Part shown: one piece after another, positions 1-11,298 of the stretch
Layout of the letters: each line of letters opens with the position of its first letter
Position numbering within the stretch: the first letter of the stretch is position 1
Assembly: GCA_022410635.1 (NCBI GenBank)
Contig: JAJVDF010000302.1
Span: 424,144 to 488,143, forward strand
Reading direction: 5' to 3'
Source of the DNA: Tretioscincus oriximinensis
Lineage: Eukaryota > Chordata > Lepidosauria > Squamata > Gymnophthalmidae
DNA: 64,000 bases
Notes under the pieces: model-generated
Told to the model about the DNA's origin: nothing
The model's database searches: none
What the model saw: only the letters and a program-made list of their open reading frames with translations
Program-made: the position numbers and the translations under genes

Positions 1-7
1 TGCTAGG

Positions 8-124
8 GAGGCTTGTAGCATTTTAGACACTCACAAGAGAAAAGTAGGTAGCGAAAGCTTTTGTTGACAAGTGTGAAGAAAACTCATGTTGCCTCTGGTT
101 AGTCTTCGAAGTTCTACAAGCCTC
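8..124. repeat. Foldback repeat, family D (fragment)
   Basis: The ends of this stretch are inverted copies: GAGGCTTGTAG at 8-18 pairs with CTACAAGCCTC at 114-124. The interior carries the core words of a repeat seen many times in the window (an 'agactaac..gagaaaagt..ggtagc..gaaagctt' string). Family D is unassigned; its best copies are at 15672-16235 and 19577-19764. Confidence 0.55.
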
Positions 125-360
125 CCCTTCCAAAAACCCCTAGAATTTCTGGACTACAACCTGTACATCCATTACTTGCTTATTTCCTTGAGCTCCACAA
201 TGTAGTTTTTTAAATGCCTTGTAATAGAATTACATTCCCCATTTTGTAATTAGTTGGCAGTGAGCTAAATCCATGAGGAGACTCCTGTTTCTGTTTAAAA
301 CTGTGTAGTCCAAAGATAAATCATATACAGGTTAGGAATTCTGGTGTACATGTTTATGTA

Positions 361-2984
361 GGCAAGGATCAATCAATCAGTATTTATTACGGTCGTAAAC
401 CAGTACAAAAGGGCACTGCCCTACATTAAAAATTTACAGATTTGCCACCTCTTAAAACATAAAAAGGCGTTACATCGGTAATATAAAAACTTTTGTTTGG
501 GTTAAAATAGTGATAGTTGTCGCAACACACATAGTCTGTACGCACTTGTCAGTGGCAGTGTCTGCTTCCTATGTTGGCATGTCTGTTCACATTGAGTTCA
601 TCATCTCTCTGCGTGTTTTAATCGCTATAGCGCTGAATCTAGCGACGTTCGATGTTATTTCGGGTTTGTCATCGTTCAGCATCAGTGAGATATAAAATTT
701 ACCCGTGCCACCTGGATGACCTTTTAAAATTGGTGTGATAAATTTTCCCCTTGTGTCTCTATAGAACTGGCAGCACAGAAGTATATGCTCGGTCGTTTCA
801 ATATCGCCTGAGCCACATGGGCACAGTCTCTCAGCTAGGGGGGTCTTTTGGTATTTTCCTTCAATAACTGCTGATGGGAGGGCTTGGCAGCGGGTTAGAG
901 TAAAAGCCCTACGTTGGCTTGGCACTTCTAGGTTGGNTAAATATGTCATAGGTGTTACCATATACTTTCTGGAATCACTAGCGATAAAAAAAGGGGCTCT
1001 GGCCAGATCTTGCTGACGTTCCATGTCAAAAATTCGTTGTTTAATAGCTGCCTTTGCCTGTTCGTAGCCCACATTTAAAAGATGTTCGGGTAGAAAACCT
1101 AGGGTTGAAACTTTATGTATTATTTGTTTTTTCCAGGTTGATTGAAATTCATCTCTCATAGTTAGTGGGACCAAACCGAGTGGAGTTTGTAGAATTCTGA
1201 GCCAGTAATTAAGAGTACTTATCCATATCCTGGCTTCCATACTTATATAGCCGGTCTCCAATCTTAGCATGGCGTTGGAGACACATTTTGGANCTTGTGT
1301 GGCTGCTCTTAAGAATTTGGCTTGAACTGTCTCCAAAGGAGTGAAGTTGGAAAGAGGACCTAGTTGGGCTCCATACAACAGTTGTGCAATTGTTTTGCTT
1401 TCAAAAACTTTAAGAGCTGCCGGAACAAAATGGCCTCCTCTTGTTCTAAGAAATTTTAGTATAGATGATGAGCTCTTTTGACCTATTGCTGCCACATGTT
1501 CCCAGTGTGCCTTCCTGGATCCAGAGGAGTGGAAAACCACTCCCAAGTATTTGAAGCATGAGACTTGCTCAATTATATGGTCCTGCATAATCCAAAGATG
1601 TTTTTTTGGTTTTCTTGCAAATACCATAATTTTAGTTTTATGGTAATTGATTTTCAGCTGATCTGCCTGGCAATGTTGTGCCAGTGCTCTAAGGGCTCTT
1701 CGCATTCCTATTGGAGTTCTGGAGAGGATCACTGCGTCGTCGGCATATAAGAGAGATGTTATATGTCTTCCCGCCATCTTTGGAGGGTGGAAATCTGTAT
1801 TTTGTAATCTCTTAACCACAGAGTTTATATAAAAATTGAATAGTTGTGGGGCCAGGATGCAGCCTTGTTTAACTCCTTTCTGCACTTTTATTGCTTTTGT
1901 AAGATGCCCTTGCATGTTGCACCTTATTTTTATGTAGGTTCCTTCATGGAGCAAGCGTATTAGAAGGAGCAGGCGTCGATCGATTGTTGTTGCCTCCAAT
2001 TTTTCCCATAGTTTTGTCCTTGAGATGGAGTCAAAGGCTGCCTTGAAGTCCACAAATGCCGCGTAAAGGGAAACTACTTTATTTGAGGAATGTTTTTCAA
2101 TGAGATGTTGCAGAATAAGGCATTGGTCTATGGTGGAGCGTCCCTCTCTGAAACCAGCTTGTTCTTCCTCTAGGATGTTCTCCAGGTCCAACCACTCCTG
2201 AAATTTCCACAGCAGGTGTTTAGAGTAGAGCTTACTTATTGTATTAAGAAGACTAATTGGCCTGTAATTCTCTGGATCGTCCATTTTTCCTTTTCTTTTG
2301 TATATAGGAACAATGATGGCTAACCCCCAGTCTTTTGGAATTTGCCCATGAGAGTCTATGCAAGTGAAAAGTGTTGCCAGTATGGGACTCCAGAAGGATA
2401 CATTATTCTTAATGACCTCGGCCGGGACGAGGTCTTCACCTGGAGCCTTTCCTACCCTCAGTTCTGCAACCAAGTTTTTGATTTCTGAAGTTGATACGGC
2501 AGGCCATTTGGGTAGCTTGGACAAATCAGGGTTGGGATAGTCTCTAACATAGGTTTCCTTATAGATTTTTTGAAAATATGTTTCCCAACTGTATGGCGCG
2601 ATGTAATAGCCCAGCCATGAATGATCAGATCCTTGAGNATTATTGATAATACGCCAGAAGATGGATGAATTCTTTAGTGTGGCTGCACGTATTAATCTTT
2701 GCCAATTTTTTTGAGTGTCTTCCTTTTTTTCCTAGCTAGAAGCTGCTTGTAATTTTTTTTTTTGTAGCAGTAATTCTTGAGCAGCCCCTGGGGTATTTCC
2801 TGCTATGAACGCATGGTATTTGGCCTCTAAAGTCTTCTTTGCCTCAATACATTCACTGTCAAACCAGGGTTTAGAGAATTGCAAGTGGTATTTCCTGGCC
2901 GTTGGGTGCCTGTTTTTAAGGTGCTTTTGAAGCTCTTGAATAATGCTGATATAATTTTCTAGCAGGGTGGGAGGCAAGGATCAA
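361..2984 (-). mobile_element. 5'-truncated Jockey/I-group LINE with 12-bp target-site duplication
   Basis: A non-LTR retrotransposon inserted on the minus strand. GGCAAGGATCAA occurs at 361-372 and again at 2973-2984, so the inserted DNA is 373-2972. The 3' end (left) has a short TGATTGAT-type tail and a 3' UTR of about 210 bp. The 5' end (right) stops inside the linker between endonuclease and reverse transcriptase, the usual product of incomplete reverse transcription. The apparent start codon at 2977 lies in the target duplication and is not a real start. The RT and a C-terminal CCHC-like motif suggest the Jockey/I superfamily, perhaps Vingi-like; the clade is a guess, the LINE call is not. 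Confidence 0.9.
587..2971 (-). pseudogene. LINE ORF2 reverse transcriptase, 5'-truncated, one nonsense codon
   Basis: One reading frame runs from 2971 down to the stop at 587-589. It is broken only by an in-frame TAG at 2732-2734. The segment 2525-2731 is open in the same frame, so the two large open frames are one gene. Numbering from the ATG at 2524, RT landmarks are NYRPISLL near residue 87, the motif-A region FVDFKAAFD near 157, GVKQGC near 217 and the catalytic YADD near 260. A Cys/His motif (C568, C570, H580, C584) near the C terminus is typical of I/Jockey-group ORF2 tails. The apurinic endonuclease domain is missing. Three single N bases (937, 1293, 2638) fall in the element. Few disabling changes over about 795 codons imply a fairly recent insertion. 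The protein cannot be functional. Confidence 0.9.
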
Positions 2985-3284
2985 ATGACTGGATTTTCAT
3001 GACCGATTAGAAAAAATATATAATTACACCTTTGTATACTGGCATTTCCATACATGGAAAACATCTGTGTATACTGAAAAAACTATAGCCAACTATGATT
3101 CTAATTGATGATACAAGGAGAGGTTTGATAGACCTTGATGGAATTAAATTAAGGAAGCCTAAAACAAAGCCTCTAATTTTGAAATGTTTTATTTTTGGCA
3201 AGTTTCTTTTATCAGGTAGAACTTTCTCCTCATCCACTTTAGTTTTGCGTGTTATAGAAAGTGACTTGTTATTTTAGGAGTAAT
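2985..3284. other. Unassigned sequence
   Basis: AT-rich flank of the LINE insertion. I see no coding, RNA or repeat signature. Confidence 0.5.
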
Positions 3285-3445
3285 AAAAATAACTGGCAGC
3301 TGATGTGGTTGTATCCATGAGGGGGTGAGTTTACAGATGGCGTCTTGCTGAATAGTCTGGCTTCAAGTTGATGGACTCTAATTGTGTCCAAGACTTGATG
3401 TAAAGTGGCAATTGCTGAGATTTCAGGATGCGAATTAGTTAAGGT
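3285..3445 (+). repeat. Unassigned dispersed repeat H, copy 1
   Basis: This stretch resembles 4825-5005 in the same orientation. Shared blocks, in the same order, include CTTCAAGTTGATGGAC, 'ttacagatgg.gtc', 'caattgc' and 'ggatg.gaatta.ttaa'. I cannot name the family. Two diverged copies 1.5 kb apart could be a local duplication or two insertions. Confidence 0.5.
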
Positions 3446-3507
3446 GGACAACTAGTTAAGGATAATTGGTTAAGGTGGCCATTCTGACTTTTGGGCATGA
3501 GTGGGGT

Positions 3508-3568
3508 ATAAATAAATAAATAAATGAATGAATGAATGAATGAATGAATGAATGAATGAATGAATGAA
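3508..3568. repeat. (TAAA)n/(TGAA)n microsatellite
   Basis: Tandem four-base units switch from AAAT to AATG type. It follows a 'ggggtata' word typical of SINE or LINE 3' ends, so it may be the tail of a decayed retroposon ending at 3507. Confidence 0.9.
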
Positions 3569-4169
3569 ACAAAACAATGAAAAAGAAACCCAAATACAGT
3601 TTTGCGAATATATGAAAACAACCGTTAAGCAGAGAACATCAAAGAAGTGTCCCACTAGTGAGAAATGGTTTGATACAGCTTAAGCAAATAATGCAAAATG
3701 ACTTGCATGATTAAAGGAATGTTACTATACCTTGCTTTCCATATTGTATTATTTTTTGAGGGAAAAGTAACTATAATTAACTGTGTAATATCTATGTATC
3801 TGATTGACGTGTCTTAGTCTTGACCTTTGTTTACCGAATAATCATATTATTTTGGTCAATAAAAAAAGAAATTAGAAATAAATTTGAAAAAGAAATTTCC
3901 ATGGAGACATAGCTTACAAGCTGTTGCTCTGTGGGGGTGAATTCAAGATATGGGTGCAATTTGCACTCTCTTGCTTCCCTATGAAGATTTCATCTCCATG
4001 CTGTTCTGGAAATAGAAGATACAGCTATGTTTTGTCATGCTGGGTCCCTTCTTACAGACGTTTCCATTTTGCTAGTTGATTGGGGAACAGGTAAGGGAAG
4101 CCGAACCTGTGGAATGCTATTTTCATTCCCTTCTTTCCGCCCTCTTCTGCATTTTTAATTACCTATCAA
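3569..4169. other. Unassigned AT-rich sequence
   Basis: No coding frame, RNA gene or clear repeat seen. Confidence 0.5.
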
Positions 4170-4372
4170 GAGTAAGAAGTTTACTTCTTCAGATGCTAGG
4201 AGACTAGAAGTAAAGACTATTTCTCCAGATGTTATTCGCCCCCTAGCATCTGAAGAAGTACAGTTGTCTATAAAAACTCATGCCACCTATCTTTCTTTTG
4301 TTAATCTCTGGAGTGCTACACTCTTGCTGGACTATCTGAATGAAGACTAACACGACTTCCTTTGAAATCAGA
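4170..4372. repeat. Foldback repeat, family D
   Basis: Contains the inverted pair 'acttcttcagatgctagg' and 'cctagcatctgaagaagt', then the family D right end ('gctggact..ctgaatgaagactaacacg'). It is diverged from the intact copies near 16 kb and 19.6 kb. Confidence 0.75.
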
Positions 4373-4824
4373 TCCTAAAGTGTGTATTAGTTTTAAAATA
4401 GAATAACTGCTTAGTTGTACTGTACCATTGATGGACAGAAAAGACTTTCATTTTCGTATCTATCTGTATAGACATTTCAGACTTCAGAGCTTATTTGTTG
4501 GAATAGGAAAATACTTTACTATAATTCTGGATTAAATGCCAGCTTTGGTTTTCCAAATTTAGTTGTTTATTACCTGTGCCCAGCCTTGTGTGCAATGGAT
4601 CCAAGTGTAAAGAGTAGAAACAAATGCATTTTATTATCTACTAATAGAGGATGACCATTCCGAAGCTCATGAGTGGGCCTTTAGCAAACACAAATACACA
4701 TAAACAAGTTACCCTGGCTCCCTCCCATTGCCCTGGCTCCAAGCTACTGCTGCTCTCGCCACCGCTGCTTTTACTGCTGCCACTTTTGTGATCGTTGGAG
4801 CAGCTGGGTTACTGCAGGCCCTTG
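4373..4824. other. Unassigned sequence
   Basis: Nothing recognisable apart from a short stretch rich in gctgct/ctgcc words near 4745-4800. Confidence 0.4.
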
Positions 4825-5005
4825 TGCTGATCCATGTATTGTGCAGCTGAGGGACACAGCATCTGATCAGAAAGGGGAGTGGCATTACAGATGGTGTCGG
4901 TCTTGCCTCGCTTCAAGTTGATGGACACGAATTGCATCCGTTGGCCTCCTGTAGAGCAGCAATTGCCACAATTTGCGGGATGTGAATTAATTAAAGGCGA
5001 ATAGT
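4825..5005 (+). repeat. Unassigned dispersed repeat H, copy 2
   Basis: Partner of 3285-3445 in the same orientation, sharing ordered blocks over about 150 bp. Both end near a 'gaatta.ttaa' word. Confidence 0.5.
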
Positions 5006-6167
5006 AAATATTTATGTTGCAGGTTCCTGCAAATAGATGCAAAGTTGAAATGTGAATTCAAAATAAAATGACACTGATTGATTTGAATGTCAAATGGTTC
5101 TAAAATGTGAACAGATTTAAGCAGTGCAGCCCATTTCTGCACTAGTGTGGGAACATCACCTAGTGGCTTTTCTAGATAAAAAAGGACCCGATAATAAATG
5201 ACTGAGAAAAACGTACGCTGCTGTGTTGGAGACTTTGTATGGTGTAGCTCCATCTGGACATTTTATGGAATGTGGGAAAATTATGATGAAAATCCTTCAA
5301 AAGATGATCGATCATCGTACAGATGGTTGTGGCAGCAGGGAACGTATTGGGCAACCTGTTTATGATGTAATGTGGACTCTTGAGTTTCAGCATTAAAGGT
5401 CTATGGAGCATAGAGAATCTTGCACATTAGTGCAGAGGGAATAATCTAATTTTCTGGTGTCCCAGAGAGATGCTTTCAGATTGCTGATGGACATTGCCAA
5501 GTCAGAAAAGTTTATGTCTATGGCTTTTTCTTTCACAGGTAGCCATTAGGCATTCATCTAGCTCAACTACAGAAGTAGATTCTCTGCAAACCTAGTCTGA
5601 AAACAGAGACTGTTCATGTACATTGTAGCGGTCTGCCGCTGTCTCTAAGGCCTGCCTCTGTCTCTAAGCACACAGGTATGCGAATGAAGGTGTGCTCGTT
5701 AAAAATCAGAAACACCATAAGACGCCACCCTGGCTTTAAAAGGGGCATATTATGCCACAAAGGAGATTAATTAGAGCTGTCTTTCATGCGCCTTCTGAGG
5801 TCCTCTCTCCTCAACAGATACATCGTACCTCATTTCCTTTTTTATTTTCATGGCAATTTCAAAATCTTATTCCCAATGTGATTTTTTTTCCTTCATACCA
5901 ATGCAGCAGAAAAGAACTTTTCCATGCCTGCTTCACTGTTTAGTAGATATGTGATAGGTGCTGAGTTTTCTGGGTGCCTTGGGAGTTGCGACAGGCCCTA
6001 ATTTGATGGGAATGAATGTGCTGTGGGTACAGAAAGTGCCATCTCCAGTCCTTACTGCAAAAAAAAGACAAGGTGCCTGTTGGGAGAAGGCAAGGTTCCT
6101 GTCTGAAAATCTGGAGAATTATTTCTGATATATGGGCTGATGCTTTGTGTTTTAAAAGCTGGTCTTT
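5006..6167. other. Unassigned sequence
   Basis: No gene or repeat I can name. A short direct duplication of 'tctgcc..tgtctctaag' lies at about 5631-5670. Confidence 0.4.
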
Positions 6168-6372
6168 TCAGCCTTGAAAGATGGCGTTTAAGAGCTGATC
6201 TGATTTAAGTGTATAAAATCATGTATGGGATGGATAAAGTGAATAGAGAAAAATTATTTTCTCTTCCACAGAACACTGGGACCAGGGGACACTTTATGGG
6301 CAGACGGGGGAAGCATTTTTTTGACCCAGGTTGCAGTCTCATGGGGGTGAAAGAAGCCATTTTGAGAACTGC
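6168..6372 (+). mobile_element. CR1 family B fragment
   Basis: Matches the C-terminal ORF2 region of the CR1 B copies: 'gccttgaaag', 'gatctgat', 'aaaatcatg.atggga' and 'accaggg' in the same order as 7928-8040. It is diverged, with frame breaks. Confidence 0.8.
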
Positions 6373-6837
6373 TAAGTGAATTCCGTTTCCTCAGGCGTTT
6401 TCTTCTGTTTCAATTCATTTTCATTGTCTGTACAAGATTTGCATTGGTTTCTGGAGTTAACCTACGCGTTGGTTTGGTAATCTATCTGTGTTAGGAATGT
6501 CCTCTTCCTGCACTCCTCTCTGCCTCTCTTTTTAAAATGTGCCTAAGTTTTGTGCAAATCCTTAATTACAAAAAATTAATGCAGATATACAGATACTTAG
6601 TTTTGTGCAAAATTAGAACCCAACCCCCCTTTAAAAACTGCTGTCTCCTCATACATTAGAACAAAATGGAGGCACAGTGATTATAGTGTTCACACAGAGG
6701 TGCTCCCGCTATGGACAAACCATAGTAGCCAAAGCATTGTTAGTCTGAACTGGGAAAAACCTCATCTGCGTCACTTTTCAGGGAGAACTCCATTCCGGCT
6801 ACCTGTGACTTTATGGATAATGCATTATGAAAGCGCT
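6373..6837. other. Unassigned sequence
   Basis: No coding or repeat signature that I can support. Confidence 0.4.
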
Positions 6838-6925
6838 CTCTCTGTGGATTATGGGGGAACTGTGGGCACCCAGTGCAAAGCCAAGTAGCTTTGCCCCTGT
6901 TTTTTCCCCTAGTGAGAACACAGCC
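6838..6925. repeat. Unassigned repeat F, copy 1
   Basis: Homologous to 36436-36530. Shared words are 'ctgtggattat.ggggaa', 'cccagtgcaa.gcca', 'agct', 'tttttcccctagtgagaa'. Family unknown. Confidence 0.6.
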
Positions 6926-7484
6926 CCAAAAGCCCATTGTTCTATGAACCAGATGTGTTGTGGGCTGATTTGGTAGGACTCTTATGTTCTCATGACCTGC
7001 TCACTAAATTGTTTCTCTTTTTTGTTGTGTAGATTAAAGGCAAACTGAATTCCTGATCTGTGTGGTTTTTGCTGTGTTCAGCCAAGGCCCTTGTTGTTCT
7101 TATTTGGGCTTTGAAATACAATCCCTCAGTCAGTTTCATGACAGATCCGAGTAGCCTTGCTCACTATGGGTCCACTCGATCCACAGAGGAGATCCCTGAG
7201 CTGGATAATTATTTGTGGTTATTCTGTTTGGACGTGTGAGCGTATGCACATGAAAGGAACCTCTAAAGGGGAATGACCTAGACCCTGTGCACACTACTGA
7301 GCAAGAAAAGAAGCTGGTTACTCTTTTGCAAAACAGTAAACTGGAACTAGAATGACTTCTTGCTAAAAAGGAACTTTCCAAATGCAGCAGACATGAATGG
7401 CAGTACAAAGGACTGGAACACTTGTTAAGGAAGACCTCTTGTGCCTTTCAGCAAAGCTTTCCCAATAATCATTTCTGGCCCTCA
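6926..7484. other. Unassigned sequence
   Basis: No gene or named repeat seen. Confidence 0.4.
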
Positions 7485-8402
7485 TTTCTGGGTGAGTGGG
7501 CATCAAAGTGGCAAATGCACTTCGACTTAAGCAAGTGCAAGGTCATGCATATTGGGGCAAAGAACCCAAACTACTCCTACCACCTGATGGGAACCAAGCT
7601 TTCTGTGACCGAGCAAGAAAAGGATCTTGGGGTGTTAGTGGACAATTAAATGAAAATGTCAACCCAGTGTGCAGCAGCAGCAAAAAAGGCAAATTCCATG
7701 TTGGGGATAATTAGGAAAGGAATCGAAAACAAGTCAGCAAATGTTGTTTTGCCTCTTTATAAATCTGTGGTGAGGCCACATTTGGAATACTGTGTTCAAT
7801 TCTGNTCACCACATCTCAAGAGAGATATTTTGGGACTGGAGAAGGTGCAGAAAAGGACAACAAAAATGATCAAGGGTCTGAAGCACCTCCCTTACGAAGC
7901 AAGGCTGCCACGTCTGGGCCTCTTCAGCCTTGAAAGGAGACGTTTGAGGGGTGATCTGATTGCAGTGTACAAAATCATGCATGGGATCGACAGGGTGACA
8001 CTAGGACCAGAGGGCACTCCTTAAAACTGTTGGGTAGAAAAGTGAGAACAGACAAAGGAAAGTATTTTTTCACCCAGAGGGTCATCGGCCTGTAGAATTT
8101 ACTTCCTGAAGAGGTAGTGGTAGCTAACAGCTTGGATAGTTTCAAGACAGGACTAGACAGGTTTATGGACACTAAGGGTATAAATGGATACTAGGATGGA
8201 TGTCTGGATGTTGCCTCTGGGATGGAGCAACAGGCAGGACTCCTGAAATACCATTTGCAGGGAGTGATGAACAGGTGCATATTTTGCTTTCCTTTGTTCG
8301 GACTGCCCAGGTGCATCTGGTGGGCCTCTGTGTGACACAGAATGCTGGACTTGATGGGCTGTGGCCTGATCCAGTATGGCTCTTCTTATGTTCTTATGTA
8401 CT
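7485..8402 (+). mobile_element. CR1 family B LINE, 3' portion with tail
   Basis: A 5'-truncated CR1-like copy that includes the ORF2 C-terminal part and 3' end. The frame gives recognisable CR1 words: KDLGVLVDN near 7635, PHLEYC near 7770, '[20 protein letters not shown]' near 7915. It is broken by TAA at 7647-7649 (where other copies read Ser) and by loss of about 30 bp near 7998, after which the frame ends at 8022-8024. The rest continues in shifted frames to the 3' end 'ggctcttcttatgttcttatg'. A single N is at 7805. The tail unit TTCTTATG separates family B from family A (ATTCTATG). Confidence 0.9.
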
Positions 8403-8444
8403 AGAGATTTTCAAATAAATGAAAGGATTTAAAATTTGTACTTC

Positions 8445-8595
8445 CCTCTTTATGGCCCAGAATATGAGCCACATTCTCAAAATAGGAGCTTGGCATTCTA
8501 ATGGGGACTACCATAGTCTACACTGGCATGTGGATAGCCATTCTCTGTCCTATGATATAGCCCAGAATGAGGTTCAGTGTGAACAGATACTATTT
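8445..8595. mobile_element. MITE-like palindromic repeat, family G (right part)
   Basis: Shares 'actaccatagtctacactggcatgtgg' type words (in shorter blocks) and the end 'aatgaggttcagtgtgaaca' with copies at 21596-21766 and 39403-39527. The intact copies have inverted ends built on 'aggccctgttcacactgagcc', so this is probably a non-autonomous DNA transposon. Confidence 0.65.
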
Positions 8596-8789
8596 AAATG
8601 TCTTCCCAGCCTATCAATCTTTCAAATCACATTTCTGTTTTGGCTAGAATATTTTGAAGTAGTCATCTTCATGATTCTGTGGGCATCTGTGAAATTTAGT
8701 GATGAAACATCCTCTTTTAGATAGAGAAGATCTATCCTGATTTCCTGGAAGAGGACAATGGCAAATTAGTTCTGTACTAGAGGAAAATG

Positions 8790-8990
8790 CCTGTTGCCAG
8801 TGTGCAATTGGGGCTAGATGGTGCTGAGCTCTGGCATTTCGGAGCAGTTTACCTATGGTCGGGCCGACCACTCCAACATGGGCTTTGCCATTTTGAAAGT
8901 GGCTCTTCTGGCGAGTGATTGGCCAGTCATCATTGAAAGTGATGGACACTGAGTNTGTTCATTCACCCCGATTAGAAGGCAGATCACCAC
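8790..8990 (-). repeat. Unassigned repeat E, copy 1
   Basis: The reverse complement resembles 56705-56930. The anchor is TCAGTGTCCATCAC, preceded by 'ccttctaat' and followed by matching blocks over about 150 bp. Both copies keep an open frame beginning SIT.N.D, read here from 8949 downward. A single N lies at 8955. See the finding on 56647-57108. Confidence 0.6.
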
Positions 8991-10184
8991 ATTAGTAATA
9001 AGGATTGTTAACAAGAAAATTGCATGCTTGTGAAATTGCATGCTTTTTTAAACAATTCCACCTTTGTTACTAATTTTTGGCGGCTTAATGCAACAATATT
9101 GTGCAAAAAAATTTATACTGCTCACTTTTATTACTTTTGATAAGATGCTGAATAACGACCCATTTTCTCCATTGTTCTAAGTGTAGCCTATGTCCACGGT
9201 ATTCTTTGTGCTTTGAAAACACCATTTTGCTTCTGTCTGGATGCACTTTCTGTTTTTTGAGAACAGCAAAACCAAAAATATGACAGGTCTACAGCAAAGG
9301 AAAAAAATGAACCAATTTCGTACCAACACACCAAAACAATGGTGCTGTTGCTTTTAACTTGCTGCAGGTTCTTTAGGGAAGGATTACAGTATTTAAATTT
9401 CTGCTACAGTGTTGAAGCATTCAGTATTAATTAGCTAATTTTTGCCAGGACTTTGTTCTTTTTAAATAAAACAAGCTATACAAAAGAAGGAGAAGAAGAA
9501 AAGGAGTAGGAACTGTGTGTAGAAAGTGGAGAAGCACATTCAAGTACTTTTTTCTTCTTCCAGAGAAGCAGCAGGCAAAGCATGTTGGGGAACAGGTGGA
9601 GTTTATCACAAATGAGATAAAAATGGCACATTAATGCAGAAATAAGCAGAGGTGCAAACAAGGGGTCTTAAATGGGAGCATGGGTAGGAGGGGCGAGATG
9701 GAATCTCGAGCTTTTGGTGCTGATGTTGATGGTGCCGTTTTAGAAATGCATAGGAGTTTGCTAAGCTAAGAAAATGGGTTTTAGCTATTCATGGGACTTT
9801 TTAAAAAACAAGAATTTTCACTGGATATCTTGAGGATATTGTAATATAGATTTACGACATCTGTATGAGCAGCTCAGGGTTGTTAAAGCTGTGACTTCCT
9901 TTGTAATGCAGTGTGATACAGTATAGTAGGTTAATTAACTTGATAATTAATTTGAAGCTAGATCATTATATATAACTGGGAAACTAATTGGACTACCAAT
10001 GAGAAAAACAGAGGACAGTAAATCTTGCCTCTTTCTGTCACTGATTGGTGAAGTCGAGGCCAGATCAGAAAAAAATGGTGCTTGTATCTCAGACATGAAC
10101 CAAAGGTGGTCCAAAAAAGCTAGAGTGACGGTCTTACTTGCAGCAGTGAGACCAGGCTTAATGCCGCTAATAGGTCTTATAAGC
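8991..10184. other. Unassigned sequence
   Basis: Mostly AT-rich, with a short purine-rich stretch at about 9483-9510. No gene or named repeat seen. Confidence 0.4.
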
Positions 10185-10400
10185 TTAAAGAGTGGTGAGT
10201 GGTCTGGAAACCATGTCCTATGAGGAACACTTAAAGGATCTAGAGATGTTTTGCTACAAAAGAGAAGACTGAGAAAAGACCTGATATCTGTTTACAAATA
10301 CCTGAAGGGTTGTCACAGAGCAGAGGGATCAGCATTATTCTCATTGGTACGTGGAAGGACTAGAAATAATGGAATGAAACTGCAAGAAAGTAGATATAGA
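10185..10400 (+). mobile_element. CR1 family A, left part (split by insertion)
   Basis: Corresponds to the sense strand of the CR1 A copy at 61585-62712: 'gagtggtctggaaaccatg', 'tcctatgagga', 'gtcacagagcagagggatca'. It stops abruptly at the hAT-like insertion and resumes at 11092. Confidence 0.9.
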
Positions 10401-11098
10401 TAGACTGACCAGATTTTCTGAGGCCCAACCGGAGTAATTAATATTCATGCTAATTTGCATATTCAAAAATATGAAACCTACCAACATGCATTCCCTTCTG
10501 AAATTCCCGCCTGAGAAATCTGTGATGCATGTGAGAATTTTTTTAAGTGTGTAAGTATTTTTAAACTATGTGAGAATTTTTGGAGTACATCAGAATTTTT
10601 TTTACAAAGGGGAGGGTGCCTTCAGGAGCTGACCCCAGTTGCTAGAGACACCTAGTGGTGGTGTAGTATATTGGTTTTTTTAAAAAAATCATTTTTTTAA
10701 GTGTGCAAGAATTGTTTGAAGTGCATGAAAAATTTTTATTTATTACAGAGCAGAGGGTGCCTTCAAGAGCTGGCCCTGGTTGCCAGAACCCCCTAGTTGC
10801 GGTGCAGTGATTTTCTTTTTAAAAAAAATCAAAAATATTTTTTTTTGAAGTGTGTGAGAATTTTTATTTTTATTTTATTTTTTTACTCACAAAAAAGATT
10901 TTTTTACAAAGGGGAGGGTGCCTTCAGGAGCTGGCCCCAGATGCTAGAACCCCCTGAATTTTTTTAAAAAATAGAAAAATTATTTTTTTTTTCATCCGCA
11001 AAAACAGGGAAATGACGCCCCCCCCAGGAGGGCGGGGTAGACACCCCAAAACTAGGTTTCCCCCNAAAAAATGGGTCATCTGGTCAGCCTAATATAGA
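10394..11098. mobile_element. hAT-like non-autonomous element A, copy 1, with 7-8 bp target duplication
   Basis: Inserted in a CR1 copy. ATATAGA occurs immediately before the element (10394-10400) and after it (11092-11098); counting the next T the duplication is 8 bp. The element is 10401-11091. Its ends are inverted: TAGACTGACCAGAT at the left, and the complement of the right end reads TAGGCTGACCAGAT. A 7-8 bp duplication with short inverted ends fits hAT. There is no transposase frame. The interior holds three long direct repeats. A second copy lies at 15376-16358. Confidence 0.85.
10548..10985 (+). repeat. Three ~150-bp internal tandem repeats in element A
   Basis: Units begin at about 10548, 10699 and 10849. 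Each runs from an 'agtgtg.aag.attttt' word through 'ggggagggtgccttcaggag' and 'ctggcccc..ttgctaga' to a T/A-rich end. The copy at 15376 shows one unit before its own insertion, so unit number varies between copies. Confidence 0.85.
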
Positions 11099-11298
11099 TT
11101 AGATATCAGAAGCAAACTTCCTGACAGTAAGGGTGATGAATCAGTGGATGGAATCAGTTGGTGAAGAGTTCTACTTCGCTGGAAGGTTTCACAAATAGGC
11201 TGAGCAGCCATCTGTCTGGGATGGTTTAGTGAATCCTGCATTGTATGGAGTTGGATCTGATAACTGGAGGTCCCTCCCAAATCTATGATTCTATGAAA
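11092..11298 (+). mobile_element. CR1 family A, right part with 3' tail
   Basis: Continues the CR1 copy interrupted at 10400 and ends in 'ctatgattctatga', the CR1-type 8-bp tail. Joining across 10394-11098 restores the order seen in the other family A copies, which dates the hAT-like insertion after the CR1. Confidence 0.9.

Noticed and set aside
2975..2977. Start codon of the LINE fragment frame
   Set aside because: It falls in the right target-site duplication, outside the element; the real gene start was lost by 5' truncation.
3508..3568. CRISPR-like or functional tandem array
   Set aside because: Plain tetranucleotide microsatellite; no spacers, and the genome is vertebrate.
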